Part shown: piece after piece, positions 52,275 to 61,229 of the stretch | How positions within the stretch are numbered: the stretch's first letter is position 1 | Layout: every line of letters begins with the position of its first letter | NCBI GenBank assembly: GCA_016871355.1 | Contig: VFZC01000001.1 | Location: forward strand, 1-64,000 | Reading direction: 5' to 3' | Length of the DNA stretch: 64,000 nt | Source: Actinomycetota bacterium | GTDB lineage: Bacteria > Actinomycetota > Acidimicrobiia > Acidimicrobiales > Ilumatobacteraceae | Notes under the pieces: generated by a model | Database searches by the model: none | Seen by the model: the letters and a program-made list of their open reading frames with translations, nothing else | What the model was told of the DNA's origin: nothing | Position numbers and translations under genes: made by a program

Positions 52275-52969
52275 TGACCCCCTGCCGGAGTTGGAGTCGG
52301 TCCATCAAGCAAACGCGGACGCGATGGGGGTTTGCTGCCGGTCACCAGGAATTCGACGAGGTCGGCAATGTTCACGGCATGATCGCCGATGCGCTCGTAG
52401 AAACGAGCCGTGATGGCCATCTGAATCGCCACGGAAAGCTCGAGTGAGGAGTCAGCGCTGCACTCGAAAATCGTCTGGATGAACTTCCTCTGCAGGTCGT
52501 CGAGGCGTTCGTCGAGCGTGCGCACCGAAGCCGCCAGCGCCGCGTCTTCGTTGGCATATGCCTCCACCGCGACCTGCATCTGCTGGCGCGAATGATCGCC
52601 CATTACCCGAATGAGCACCTGCAGCCGTTCGTCGAGGATCTGGCCGTGAATTCGGCGACTCACTTTGCAGAGGTTCGCCACGAGGTCGGCGGTGCGCTCG
52701 AGTTCGGCTGACAGCTTCATGATCACCAGGGCCCGGCGCAGATCGGTCGCGACCGGTGCCTGAAGAGCCATCAAGACGATGCTGTTCTCCTCGAGGTCGA
52801 GAGTGCGGGCATCGAACTCGTCGTCGGAAAGAATCTGATACTCGGCGCCTTCCAAATCTTGTTCGAGAAGGATGTTGGTGGTCCGAGGAATCGACTCGAC
52901 GATTCGCGCACCCAGTTGAAGAGCCTCGACGCGGAGTTCAGCCAGTTTCTCGGCAGCGAACCGGCTCAT
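52271..52969 (-). CDS. phoU: PhoU phosphate signalling protein (copy 1)
   Basis: A 232-residue PhoU with two three-helix PhoU repeats, each holding acidic metal-binding patches (DEFDARTLDLEENSIVLMALQAPVATDLRRALVIMKLSAELERTADLVAN; FYERIGDHAVNIADLVEFLVTG). It couples the Pst transporter to the kinase. ATG at 52969. It has its own promoter with PHO box and leads the phoU-senX3-regX3 unit. Confidence 0.94.
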   Translation of the reverse strand: MSRFAAEKLAELRVEALQLGARIVESIPRTTNILLEQDLEGAEYQILSDDEFDARTLDLEENSIVLMALQAPVATDLRRALVIMKLSAELERTADLVANLCKVSRRIHGQILDERLQVLIRVMGDHSRQQMQVAVEAYANEDAALAASVRTLDERLDDLQRKFIQTIFECSADSSLELSVAIQMAITARFYERIGDHAVNIADLVEFLVTGSKPPSRPRLLDGPTPTPAGGQ

Positions 52970-53026
52970 GGTCAATTCAGTTCCTGAAGGAGCAGACGAG
53001 GGTCGGTGTGATGGTCAACATCGCGA

Positions 53027-53081
53027 AAACTAGCCGAACAACGTGACGAACGAGTCGAAGTGAGGTGAATGGGAAGTGAAT
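53027..53081 (-). promoter_or_regulatory. PHO box and -10 of the phoU-senX3-regX3 unit
   Basis: On the minus strand two 11-base units, ATTCACTTCCC (53081-53071) and ATTCACCTCAC (53070-53060), form a direct-repeat PHO box. After exactly 27 bases comes TAGTTT (53032-53027), a -10 element. The transcript would have a leader of roughly 50 bases to ATG 52969. Suggests autoregulation by RegX3. Confidence 0.7.
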
Positions 53082-53096
53082 GCCTCCCGAACAGTG

Positions 53097-53849
53097 TCAC
53101 TCGCCGTCGGTCCCGGGAACCGCCCGACCGATTCCTCCGACCGGAGTCGGATCGACCAATCGGCGACGATGTCGCTCGGCTCCGAACTGTTCGGGGACCC
53201 AACCCGTCGCCTCGTAGCGGACCTTCTCACCCATGTTGACGGCGTGATCGCCGATCCGTTCGTAGAAGCGCGCAACGACCGCCAACTGAATGGCCACCTG
53301 AAGGTCGATCCGCCCGGCCGCGTGCGACTCGAGGATCGCTTGGATGAATTGGCGGTGAAGACCGTCGAGGAACGAGTCCATGTCGTCGATGGCCGCTGCA
53401 CGAGCCGAGTCGACCTCGGCATAGGCACTGGTCGCCTCACTGAAGAGCAGCCGAGCCTGATCGGACATCTTGAGAACCAGGCTCCTCAAACGCGGATCGA
53501 ACTCGTGCCCGTGGATGCGACGTGCTGCCTTGCAAATATTCACCGCCAGATCGGCTGATCGCTCGAGTTCGGCGCAGATCTTCAGAGCCGCCACGACGCG
53601 GCGGAGCTCACCGGCCACCGGCGCCTGAAGCGCGAGGATCTGGATGCAGCGTTCTTCGATCTCGAGAGTCCGAGCGTCGACCTCGTCGTCGGCCAGGATC
53701 ATCTTCTCGGCGTCGACCAAGTTCTGGTCGAGAAGAATGGTGGTCGCACGCGGAATGTTCTCGACGATGGACGCCGAGATCCGGACCAGCTCTTGGCGAA
53801 CCTCGTCGAGCTCGCGATGAAAGTTCTTGCGTGCTTCTTCAGTGGGCAT
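53097..53849 (-). CDS. phoU: PhoU phosphate signalling protein (copy 2)
   Basis: A 250-residue PhoU with the same two-repeat layout (DEVDARTLEIEERCIQILALQAPVAGELRRVVAALKICAELERSADLAVN; FYERIGDHAVNMGEKVRYEATG) and a longer C-terminal tail. It is five bases after pstB, so belongs to the pst operon. Copies 1 and 2 are only moderately alike, so they may have different partners (transporter versus kinase). Confidence 0.94.
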   Translation of the reverse strand: MPTEEARKNFHRELDEVRQELVRISASIVENIPRATTILLDQNLVDAEKMILADDEVDARTLEIEERCIQILALQAPVAGELRRVVAALKICAELERSADLAVNICKAARRIHGHEFDPRLRSLVLKMSDQARLLFSEATSAYAEVDSARAAAIDDMDSFLDGLHRQFIQAILESHAAGRIDLQVAIQLAVVARFYERIGDHAVNMGEKVRYEATGWVPEQFGAERHRRRLVDPTPVGGIGRAVPGTDGE

Positions 53850-53854
53850 TCACA

Positions 53855-54664
53855 TCACCCGAACCTTCCGGTCACGTAGGCCTCGGTCCGCTCATCGGAC
53901 GGACGCGAGAACATCTTCTGGGTGAGATCGAACTCGACCAGCACACCAGTACGACGGTCACTCTCGTTGTTCACTTCGGTCGTGAAGAAGGCGGTCCGGT
54001 CGGAAACTCGAGCCGCCTGCTGCATATTGTGCGTCACGATGATGATCGTGAAGTCACGCTTGATCTCCTGCATGAGGTCTTCGATGCGCGCGGTGGCGAT
54101 GGGGTCGAGAGCCGAGCAGGGCTCGTCCATGAGGATCACGTCGGGTTCGACCGCGATGCATCGTGCGATGCACAAGCGCTGCTGCTGACCACCGGAGAGA
54201 CCCATCGCTGAAGCCTTCAGACGATCCTTCACCTCGTCCCAGAGCGCAGCCCGCTTCAGCGACGACTCGACGATCTCGTCGAGTTCGTTCTTCTTCTTGA
54301 TCCCGTTGAGGCGTGGACCGAACGCCAAGTTGTCGTAGATGCTCTTGGGGAAGGGGTTGGGCTTCTGAAACACCATTCCCACTCGCCGCCGCACCTCCAC
54401 GGCGTCGACAGCCTTGTCGTACAGATTGATGCCGTGGTACTCGACAGAACCTTCGACACGGGCCGATGGAATGAGATCGTTCATCCGATCGAAGCAACGA
54501 AGGACCGTCGACTTGCCACAGCCGGAAGGGCCGATGAACGCCGTGATCTCCTGACCACGAACATCGAGGTTGACGTCACGTACTGCGCGGAAATCGCCGT
54601 AGTAGACGGCGAGGCCACGGGTCCGAAAGACCGGAACCTGGTCGGTCTCGGCTGCTTCGGTCAT
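53855..54664 (-). CDS. pstB: Phosphate ABC transporter ATPase PstB
   Basis: A 269-residue ABC ATPase: Walker [24 protein letters not shown]-loop [16 protein letters not shown], signature [16 protein letters not shown], Walker [16 protein letters not shown], switch [13 protein letters not shown]. All are PstB-typical. ATG 54664 with Shine-Dalgarno AAAGGTG. Drives phosphate uptake. Confidence 0.97.
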   Translation of the reverse strand: MTEAAETDQVPVFRTRGLAVYYGDFRAVRDVNLDVRGQEITAFIGPSGCGKSTVLRCFDRMNDLIPSARVEGSVEYHGINLYDKAVDAVEVRRRVGMVFQKPNPFPKSIYDNLAFGPRLNGIKKKNELDEIVESSLKRAALWDEVKDRLKASAMGLSGGQQQRLCIARCIAVEPDVILMDEPCSALDPIATARIEDLMQEIKRDFTIIIVTHNMQQAARVSDRTAFFTTEVNNESDRRTGVLVEFDLTQKMFSRPSDERTEAYVTGRFG

Positions 54665-54729
54665 GTTCACCTTTCTACTGTTTTCACTGGAACGGAGCGG
54701 GGTCAGGGCACTTGCGAGTTCGGGCATCG

Positions 54730-55677
54730 TCACCACCTGCTCTCGAAGCGGTTACGCAGCCAAATGGCCAGGCCGTTGATGATGATCACGAGCACCAACA
54801 GGATCAACGATGCGGCGCCAGTGACGGCCTGGAAGTCGGCGCCCGTCTGCCGGGCGTACGAGAAGATGGCCACCGGCATCGAGGTGAATCCGCCTTCGGT
54901 GATCTGTTGCCAGATGCTCTGGTTGCCCGTCCGGAGAAGGCCGGTGATACCACCGACGAGCAGAAGAGGTGCCGCTTCGCCCGCTGCCCGCGACAGCGCG
55001 AGGACGGTTCCGGTGAGGATGCCGGGGGCCGCCGATGGGAGCACATGCGACCGTACGGCCTCCCACTTGGTGGCGCCGACACCGAGGGCTCCCTCGCGAA
55101 TCGATTGCGGGACCGCGCGCAGGGCTTCGGATGCCGTGATGATGACGACGGGAAGCACGAGGGTTGCCAACGTGAGGCCACCGGCAATCACTGTGCGGCC
55201 ACCGGTGAGGCCGCCGGCGAACTTCACGAAGATCGTCAGTCCGAGAATTCCGTAAACGATCGAAGGAACGCCGGCGAGATTCCGCACGTTGATTCGAATG
55301 AGACGCGCGATACGAGACTGCCCCGCGTACTCCTCGAGGTAGATCGCACACGCGATACCAAGTGGGAACGCCACGATGGCGACGATGATCGCGAGTGTGA
55401 GGGTGCCGCGAATCGCCTGCCAGACGCCAGCTTCGGCGGCGTTCGACGCATCGAGACCCGAGCTCAAGAAGTCGCCGAGTCGACCATCGAGGACCGGCCA
55501 GGCACGATCGACCAGATTGACGACGAGGGCAACGAGGATCAGCAACGACAATCCGAGCGCCGACAGCAGGATCCACTCCACAATCCGGCCCCGAACGTCG
55601 CGGCGTGCGCCGGTGAGTCGTTCGGTGAGCGAGGCAGCACTCTGAGCGCCGAACCGATCGGGAGTCGCAATGCTCAT
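54730..55677 (-). CDS. pstA: Phosphate ABC transporter permease PstA
   Basis: A 315-residue permease with six helices and the PstA EAA-type loop [35 protein letters not shown] 55677 follows one base after the pstC stop. The 65-base gap to pstB is the longest inside the transporter genes after pstS-pstC. Confidence 0.96.
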   Translation of the reverse strand: MSIATPDRFGAQSAASLTERLTGARRDVRGRIVEWILLSALGLSLLILVALVVNLVDRAWPVLDGRLGDFLSSGLDASNAAEAGVWQAIRGTLTLAIIVAIVAFPLGIACAIYLEEYAGQSRIARLIRINVRNLAGVPSIVYGILGLTIFVKFAGGLTGGRTVIAGGLTLATLVLPVVIITASEALRAVPQSIREGALGVGATKWEAVRSHVLPSAAPGILTGTVLALSRAAGEAAPLLLVGGITGLLRTGNQSIWQQITEGGFTSMPVAIFSYARQTGADFQAVTGAASLILLVLVIIINGLAIWLRNRFESRW

Positions 55678-55678
55678 C

Positions 55679-56614
55679 TCAGTACTCCTCCCGCACCTTG
55701 CGCACGAGTCGATCACCGATCATGTTCAGAACGAGAGTGATCACGAAGAGAAGAAACCCGATGAAGAAGAGACTCTGGAACGCGAGGCCACTGCCGGCGA
55801 CCTGATCGCTTCCGAAGCCGAGTGCAGCCATGGCCGCCGTCATGGTTTGTCCGGGCTGGAAAGGATCAGTGGAAAAGAGGCCACCACCCACCGCACCGGC
55901 CGCGATCGCCACCACCATCGTTTCGCCGATGGCCCGTGAGATACCCAGAATGAGCGCCGCCACGATTCCTGAGATGGCGGCTGGAAACACCACTCGGAAC
56001 GTGGTCGACACTCTGCGCGCGCCGAGTCCGTAGGACGCTTCGCGAAGAGCCATGGGAACCGCCCGAAGAGCATCCTCGGAAACGGAAGCGATGATCGGAA
56101 TCGTGAGAATGCCGACGGCAACGCCGGCTGCGGCGACGTTGAAGGCCTTGTTCGAACCACCAACGAGTGCGGTGATGATGTTCGGGTTGATGAACGAGAT
56201 GGCGAAGTAGCCGAGAACCACGCTCGGAATTCCGGCCAACACTTCGATGATCGGCTTGAGAACCCGCCGCACTCGCGGGGCCGCGAACTCGGAGAGATAG
56301 ATGGCGACGCCGAGTCCGAGCGGAACGGCGATCAGCATGGCGATTCCGGTGACCATCAGAGTGCCGAGAATCAACGTCTTGATGTCGAAGATTCCTCGTC
56401 GGGGGAACCAACCGATGTTCCACAAGTCGCCCTTGGGAACATCGATGAAGAACCCCCAGGCATCCTTGACGAGGGTGTAGATGATGAGAATTGAGATGGC
56501 GAGAGTTGCGACTGCAGCGGCTGAGAAGATCAGGCGCATCCGGGTATCGGCGCGTCGTCGCGCCGGAGCCAGTCGAAGCGATCCGATCTCCCAGCGGTTG
56601 GTATCCGAACTCAC
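55679..56614 (-). CDS. pstC: Phosphate ABC transporter permease PstC
   Basis: A 311-residue permease with six helices and the EAA-type loop ALREASYGLGARRVSTTFRVVFPAAISGIVAALILGISRAIGETM. GTG 56614 gives a sensible length; an in-frame upstream codon adds a segment overlapping the intercistronic hairpin. Confidence 0.95.
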   Translation of the reverse strand: MSSDTNRWEIGSLRLAPARRRADTRMRLIFSAAAVATLAISILIIYTLVKDAWGFFIDVPKGDLWNIGWFPRRGIFDIKTLILGTLMVTGIAMLIAVPLGLGVAIYLSEFAAPRVRRVLKPIIEVLAGIPSVVLGYFAISFINPNIITALVGGSNKAFNVAAAGVAVGILTIPIIASVSEDALRAVPMALREASYGLGARRVSTTFRVVFPAAISGIVAALILGISRAIGETMVVAIAAGAVGGGLFSTDPFQPGQTMTAAMAALGFGSDQVAGSGLAFQSLFFIGFLLFVITLVLNMIGDRLVRKVREEY

Positions 56615-56638
56615 GCGACGATTCCTGACGGGAGATGT

Positions 56639-56674
56639 AGTTGTGTGCCGCCCGCGAACGGACGGCACACAACT
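56639..56674 (-). terminator. Stem-loop between pstS and pstC
   Basis: A 12-bp perfect stem pairs 56639-56650 with 56663-56674; inside, after one mismatch, CCG-CGAA-CGG extends the hairpin. No T-run. Likely a 3' stabiliser or partial terminator that lets pstS mRNA exceed the permease and ATPase mRNA. Confidence 0.7.
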
Positions 56675-56724
56675 GATTCATCAAACTGTGGGAGGAAGAG
56701 TGACATCCTCGATGATCAACCGGA

Positions 56725-57795
56725 TCAGCGAGCAGCCCAGGCTGCGCGCGTCGCTTCCAAATCAGCCGCAGCCAACGGCACGTAGGGAACTTGACCCTCG
56801 CCGGTGCCGATGACAGACATGCCTTCGTCGGTCAGATAGAAGTCGACGAACGCCGCCAGTGCCGCGCTGTCGGCCAACTTGCTCTTGCTGATGTAGATGT
56901 ACAGGCTGCGCGCCACCGGATAGTCGCCCGAAGCAATCGAATCCGGGCTCGGCTCGACGCATCCGTTGCCACCGTCGACCTGCAGCGGCTTCACGACATC
57001 GAGATTCTCTTCGACGAATGCAAAACCGACCCAGCCGAGCGACGTGTCATTGGCGGCGATGCCTTCGATGATCACGTTGTCGTTCGGGCTGGCGGTGTAG
57101 TCGGGGCGCGGAGCATCGTCTTCGATGCCGAGCTCCTTGGCGATCTTGCCGAACACGATCTCGACGAACGAGTCGAAGGTGCCCGACTCCTCACCAGGCG
57201 CAGTGACCGTCAGCGGAGCATCCGGGTATGGCGCGTGGATCTTGCCGAACTTGCCGGCCAGGGTCGCGTCGAGTTCGACGGCAGCATCACTCGCGTCACT
57301 CCAGTTGTTGCGACCGATTGCGTCAGGTCCGAGCAGTGCCCACAAATCGGTGAAACTCAGGCATTCGACGGCGCTGTTCTTGGCCGAGGTGATGACCGAC
57401 AAGCCATCGATCGCAACTTTCAATTCGACGTACTCGATGCCGGCATCGGCACACGTAGCGGCTTCTTCGTCCTTGATCTTGCGCGAAGCGTTCGAGACGT
57501 CGGTCTCGCCCGCGCAGAACTTGGCGAAGCCGTCACCGGTTCCGGGGCCTTCCACCTGGATGGCCACGTTCGGATTGGCATCGCTGAACAACTTGGCCAC
57601 GGCGGCCGTGATGGGCTCGACGGTGGATGAGCCCGAGATGAAGATGGAACCTTCGAGACTGCCTTCAACCGGGGCGGTCGACGCCTCGGTGGCATCGGTC
57701 GAGGGCGCCTGGCTCGAGTCGTCGTCGCCACCGCAGGCGGCGAGCGGGAGGACGACGGCCAGGGCGGCCGCCAGTGTCCAACGGGTACGGGTCAT
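56725..57795 (-). CDS. pstS: Phosphate-binding lipoprotein PstS
   Basis: A 356-residue substrate-binding protein. Lipobox LPLAACG with the lipidated Cys at about 21; FISGSSTVEPITAAVAKLFSDANPNVAIQVEGPGTGDGFAKFCAGETDVSNASR is the phosphate-binding core; EESGTFDSFVE follows. It delivers phosphate to PstCA. ATG 57795 with Shine-Dalgarno AAGGAGA. First gene of pstSCAB-phoU. Confidence 0.96.
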   Translation of the reverse strand: MTRTRWTLAAALAVVLPLAACGGDDDSSQAPSTDATEASTAPVEGSLEGSIFISGSSTVEPITAAVAKLFSDANPNVAIQVEGPGTGDGFAKFCAGETDVSNASRKIKDEEAATCADAGIEYVELKVAIDGLSVITSAKNSAVECLSFTDLWALLGPDAIGRNNWSDASDAAVELDATLAGKFGKIHAPYPDAPLTVTAPGEESGTFDSFVEIVFGKIAKELGIEDDAPRPDYTASPNDNVIIEGIAANDTSLGWVGFAFVEENLDVVKPLQVDGGNGCVEPSPDSIASGDYPVARSLYIYISKSKLADSAALAAFVDFYLTDEGMSVIGTGEGQVPYVPLAAADLEATRAAWAAR

Positions 57796-57835
57796 GATTC
57801 TCCTTGGGGGTTGTCTCGACGGACGGGACGACCGA

Positions 57836-57890
57836 ACCGTAGGAAATCAACCTGTCGTTCACCTTGATGAAAGGTTAACGGGAGATGAAC
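57836..57890 (-). promoter_or_regulatory. PHO box and -10 of the pst operon
   Basis: On the minus strand GTTCATCTCCC (57890-57880) and GTTAACCTTTC (57879-57869) form the 11-base direct repeat of a PHO box. Exactly 27 bases later is TACGGT (57841-57836), a -10 element. The geometry is identical to the phoU-senX3-regX3 and winged-helix promoters. Confidence 0.75.
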
Positions 57891-57942
57891 TTCCATCTAG
57901 AAGGGACATTCGTCCCCGAGCAATTCACAATCAACTCCAGGA

Positions 57943-60018
57943 TCAGACCGGACGACGTCCGCGGCGGGTCTGCTGGTGGGACGCCCACTCGTACATCCGT
58001 CGCTGCGGGTGCGGCTCGAAGTCGGCCGGTCCGACCCGCTTCCAGCTGCCGTCGGGCTGGAGATCGAAGGCCGGGGCCTGCGGATCGAGAAGCACCGCCA
58101 GGGTGTGGTCGAGCCACTCCTGATGGCGCGGATTGGTGAGCGGCGTGAGCACCTCCACCCGGCCGTCGAGGTTGCGACCCATGAGGTCGGCCGACCCGAT
58201 GAGATGCAGCGGCAGTCCGTCGCCCTGTCCGTTGGCGAATCGGTAGATGCGCGAGTGCTCGAGATACCGGCCCAACACCGATCGCACCCGGATGTTCTCC
58301 GACAGACCCGGCACCCCAGCGCGCAAACAGCAGATTCCGCGAACCACGAGATCGATGCGGGCCCCTTTCTGGCTGGCCGCGTACAACTCGTCGATGATGC
58401 CCGGATCGGCCACCGAATTGGCCTTGAGGGTGATGTGGCCGCGATCCCCCATCTCGCCTTCGCGACGGATGAGATCGACCAGACGAGGACGGAGATCTTC
58501 GGGGGCCACCACGAGACGGCGGTACTTCACGTCGCGGCTGTAACCCGTGAGGTGGTTGAAGAGTTGCGCCGCGTCGGACGTGATGTCGGGTTCACAGGTG
58601 ATGTAACCGAAGTCTTCGTACAAGCGCGAGGTTCGGGAGTTGTAGTTGCCGGTGCCGAGATGCACGTAGCGGCGGAGACCATCCAGATCTTCGCGCACGA
58701 CCATCACACACTTGGCGTGCGTCTTCAGCCCGACCAAGCCGTACACAACGTGCACTCCGGCTCGTTCGAACGCTTTGGCCCAGGTGACGTTCACGGCTTC
58801 GTCGAAACGGGCTTTCAACTCGACCAGTACCGCGACCTGCACGCCGCGCTCGGCGGCCCGAATGAGATGTCGGGCGATCGGACTGTCACCGCTCGTGCGG
58901 TACAAGGTCATCTTGATGCTCTGTACGCGGGGGTCGTCGGCTGCTTGCGACAAGAACTCCTCCACCGAGCTGGCGAAACTCTCGTACGGATGATGAACGA
59001 GCAGCGCTCGTTCACGCACCACCGAGAAGATCGAACGCTCGTCGGCTTCGGCAGCCGCGAGACGACCAGCCGTGACCGGGACCCACTGATCGTCCTTCAA
59101 CTCCGGGCGATCGAGCGCGTGCACCTGCCACAAACACGTCAGATCGAGCGGGCCGCGAACCCAAGTGACGTCATCGCGGTGCAATTCGAGTTCGTCGAGC
59201 AGCAAGTCGACCATCGCCGGCGACGCATTCTCTTCGACTTCGAGTCGAACGGCTCGACCGAATCGTCGGCGACGCAACTCGGTCTCGACAGCGGTCAGAA
59301 GATCGTCGGCATCCTCGTCTTCGAGCGTGAGGTCGGTGTTGCGCGTGACGCGGAAGGCGACGGCGTCAGCAACCTCCATGCCCGGGAACAACGAGCCGAT
59401 GTGCGTTTCGATGATCACGTCCACCGGAACGAACCGCTCGCCACTCGGCAGAGCCAGAAGACGCGGAAACACCGTGGGCACTTTCACGCGCGCGAAACGC
59501 TCGTCGCCGGTCTTCGGATCGCGCACCATGACGGCGAGACTGAGAGCCAAGTTCGACACGTACGGGAACGGGTGAGCCGGATCGACCGCCAGTGGCGTGA
59601 GAACCGGGAAGATGCGTTCGTCGTAGTAGTCGCGCGCGAAGGCGCGCTCGGACTCGGTGAGATCGGCCCACGAACACAACGCGATGCCATGCGAGCGCAG
59701 GGCCGGCTCGACGTGGTCGAGGAAGATCGTCTGCTGCCGAGCCGCCAACTCGGCCACCCGCAACACCACGCGGTCGAGTTGGCGAGAAGGTGTGAGGCCG
59801 TCGGGAAGCGGAGCCGAGACTCCGGCTGCCTGCTGATCGCGCATGGCCGCTACGCGCACTTGGAAGAACTCGTCGAGATTCGACGAGAAGATGGCGAGGA
59901 ACTTGGCCCGCTCGAGCAACGGCACACCGGGCTCGGTGGCCATGCTGAGGACGCGCTCATTGAAGTCGAGCCAGCTCAGTTCGCGATTGACGAAGCGATC
60001 AGGTGACCCCGCGTCCAT
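57943..60018 (-). CDS. ppk: Polyphosphate kinase 1
   Basis: A 691-residue PPK1 that reversibly makes polyphosphate from ATP. N-domain FVNRELSWLDFNERVLSMA; head domain; the phosphorylated His lies in the first phospholipase-D-like block (VHLGTGNYNSRTSRLYEDFGYIT), the other in NGLPLHLIGSADLMGRNLDGRVEVLTP-like C-terminal block. ATG 60018 with a TACGCT -10 six bases upstream. Adjacent to the pst block and preceded by a PHO-box-like repeat. Confidence 0.96.
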   Translation of the reverse strand: MDAGSPDRFVNRELSWLDFNERVLSMATEPGVPLLERAKFLAIFSSNLDEFFQVRVAAMRDQQAAGVSAPLPDGLTPSRQLDRVVLRVAELAARQQTIFLDHVEPALRSHGIALCSWADLTESERAFARDYYDERIFPVLTPLAVDPAHPFPYVSNLALSLAVMVRDPKTGDERFARVKVPTVFPRLLALPSGERFVPVDVIIETHIGSLFPGMEVADAVAFRVTRNTDLTLEDEDADDLLTAVETELRRRRFGRAVRLEVEENASPAMVDLLLDELELHRDDVTWVRGPLDLTCLWQVHALDRPELKDDQWVPVTAGRLAAAEADERSIFSVVRERALLVHHPYESFASSVEEFLSQAADDPRVQSIKMTLYRTSGDSPIARHLIRAAERGVQVAVLVELKARFDEAVNVTWAKAFERAGVHVVYGLVGLKTHAKCVMVVREDLDGLRRYVHLGTGNYNSRTSRLYEDFGYITCEPDITSDAAQLFNHLTGYSRDVKYRRLVVAPEDLRPRLVDLIRREGEMGDRGHITLKANSVADPGIIDELYAASQKGARIDLVVRGICCLRAGVPGLSENIRVRSVLGRYLEHSRIYRFANGQGDGLPLHLIGSADLMGRNLDGRVEVLTPLTNPRHQEWLDHTLAVLLDPQAPAFDLQPDGSWKRVGPADFEPHPQRRMYEWASHQQTRRGRRPV

Positions 60019-60024
60019 GTGATC

Positions 60025-60030
60025 AGCGTA
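60025..60030 (-). promoter_or_regulatory. -10 element for ppk
   Basis: Minus-strand TACGCT six bases before ATG 60018; leaderless type. Confidence 0.6.
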
Positions 60031-60067
60031 CGGTCGCCGTCGAAGCGGTACGCCTAGAGGGCTGGTG

Positions 60068-60089
60068 GTTCACCAGAAATTCAGCGCAC
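60068..60089 (+). promoter_or_regulatory. PHO-box-like repeat upstream of ppk
   Basis: Two 11-base units, GTTCACCAGAA (60068) and ATTCAGCGCAC (60079), resemble the PHO box but run opposite to ppk and end 37 bases from its -10, not 27. Weaker than the other boxes. Confidence 0.4.
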
Positions 60090-60105
60090 CGTGAGTGCGC
60101 CAACG

Positions 60106-60375
60106 TCAGACGGCTTCTTCGTCGAAGCCGAGATCCCACTCGACCGTGATGTTCTCGCGCTCGGCATCGCGCATGATGCGCTCGCGATTGCGCTTGAACT
60201 GCGGGTCGTTGTAGGGCAAGAGCACCAAGCGAGCCAGGGCCCGGGTACGGAACTCCTCCACCAGGGCGCGATCGCCGTAGTCGCCCACCACGTCCCAGTG
60301 CGGCGACACCGGGCCGAGGAACACCACGCGGACGTGGGCTCGGGGCGGTTCGTTGGTCACTTGGACGTCGGACAT
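60106..60375 (-). CDS. Small hypothetical protein
   Basis: An 89-residue acidic-basic protein with no membrane segment: HVRVVFLGPVSPHWDVVGDYGDRALVEEF, then RLVLLPYNDPQFKRNRERIMRDAERENITVEWDLGFDEE. I recognise no family. A strong Shine-Dalgarno (GAAGGAGA) precedes ATG 60375. It lies upstream of ppk on the same strand; the 87-base gap carries the ppk promoter. Confidence 0.75.
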   Translation of the reverse strand: MSDVQVTNEPPRAHVRVVFLGPVSPHWDVVGDYGDRALVEEFRTRALARLVLLPYNDPQFKRNRERIMRDAERENITVEWDLGFDEEAV

Positions 60376-60622
60376 CGGTTCTCCTTCGGGCCTTCACAAA
60401 AGTGCAGGTCGCAGACACGCTACCGGCGGGCCCGAGATGTGGAAACGGACACAAACGTCCTGTTCAGGGCGTCCTGACTAGAACCCGGCACACCCGACTG
60501 CTTGAATGGCCGTGGCCGGGAACTCGGGGCCGAGGGAGAACGTCAAAGCCCTCGGAGCCGATCGAACGGCTTCTCAGCGGGCGAAGCGGGCGGAAACCAA
60601 CTTCGCACAAGGAGACAACGAA

Positions 60623-60904
60623 ATGACGGAGACCAACGGCCTCGAACACCTCATCGACGAGGACTCCGCGACCGGCTGGATGGCGCGCGGCGCTTGTCGT
60701 GCGTACCCGCCCAACATGTTCTTCCCGAGCGATGGTGTGGGTGTCGACCGGGCGCGCAAGATCTGCGCCACCTGTCCAGTGACTGCACCCTGCCTCGACT
60801 ACGCCCTCGAGAACCACATCGATCACGGCGTGTGGGGAGGCTGCTCCGAGCGTGAGCGACGTCGCATCGCCAAGCGTCGACGCCTCACGTTGCACACGGC
60901 CTGA
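60623..60904 (+). CDS. WhiB-family transcription factor (WhiB2/WhmD-like)
   Basis: A 93-residue Wbl protein. Cluster cysteines at 25, 48, 51 and 57 (CATCPVTAPC), the GVWGG turn and the basic tail SERERRRIAKRRR are present. The N-terminal acidic stretch (EHLIDEDSATGWMARGACRAYPPNMFFP) resembles WhiB2, which acts in cell division and septation in mycobacteria; the subclass call is tentative. ATG 60623 has Shine-Dalgarno AAGGAGA; about 247 gene-free bases upstream hold its promoter. Confidence 0.9.
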   Translation: MTETNGLEHLIDEDSATGWMARGACRAYPPNMFFPSDGVGVDRARKICATCPVTAPCLDYALENHIDHGVWGGCSERERRRIAKRRRLTLHTA

Positions 60905-60914
60905 CGCCTCGACA

Positions 60915-60932
60915 GACGGCCGAGAGGCCGTC
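60915..60932. terminator. Hairpin between whiB and tatA
   Basis: A 7-bp perfect stem, GACGGCC (60915-60921) with GGCCGTC (60926-60932), and a GAGA tetraloop, between convergent genes. Confidence 0.7.
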
Positions 60933-60946
60933 GGGTGGACAGCCGA

Positions 60947-61126
60947 CTACTTGTCGGCGGGCTGGTCGGAGTCGGGCTTCGAGCCATCGGCCAAGCCCTT
61001 CTTGAACTCCTTCTGGGCCTGACCCAGGTTGCGCGCCAACTTGGGGATCTGCGATCCACCGAAGAGCACGAGGATCACCACGAGAACCACGATCACTTCG
61101 GGTCCGTCAAACAAGCCAGCGAACAT
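60947..61126 (-). CDS. tatA: Twin-arginine translocase subunit TatA
   Basis: A 59-residue protein. It begins MFAGLFDGPEVIVVLVVILV; the membrane helix is followed by the TatA hinge FGGSQIPKLARNLGQAQKEFKKGL, with Phe-Gly, Pro and amphipathic helix as in TatA/E, and an acidic tail (DGSKPDSDQPADK). It forms the Tat export pore; tatC is not in the window. ATG 61126 has a TAGCCT -10 six bases upstream. Short enough to be skipped by length cut-offs. Confidence 0.92.
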   Translation of the reverse strand: MFAGLFDGPEVIVVLVVILVLFGGSQIPKLARNLGQAQKEFKKGLADGSKPDSDQPADK

Positions 61127-61132
61127 GCGGCC

Positions 61133-61138
61133 AGGCTA
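61133..61138 (-). promoter_or_regulatory. -10 element for tatA
   Basis: Minus-strand TAGCCT six bases before ATG 61126; leaderless type. Confidence 0.6.
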
Positions 61139-61229
61139 GCACTGCCCGAGCCGAAGGTTTCCTCGGCCCCAAGTTTTCGGGCCCCACCGTGTCGCACCTG
61201 GTCCGCGCACGGCCTGGCAAAGTGACCTC

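Noticed and set aside
57976-60006. A 676-codon open frame on the plus strand opposite ppk
   Set aside because: It mirrors ppk codon structure, shows no domain pattern and has an Arg/His-rich composition typical of antisense frames in high-GC DNA.
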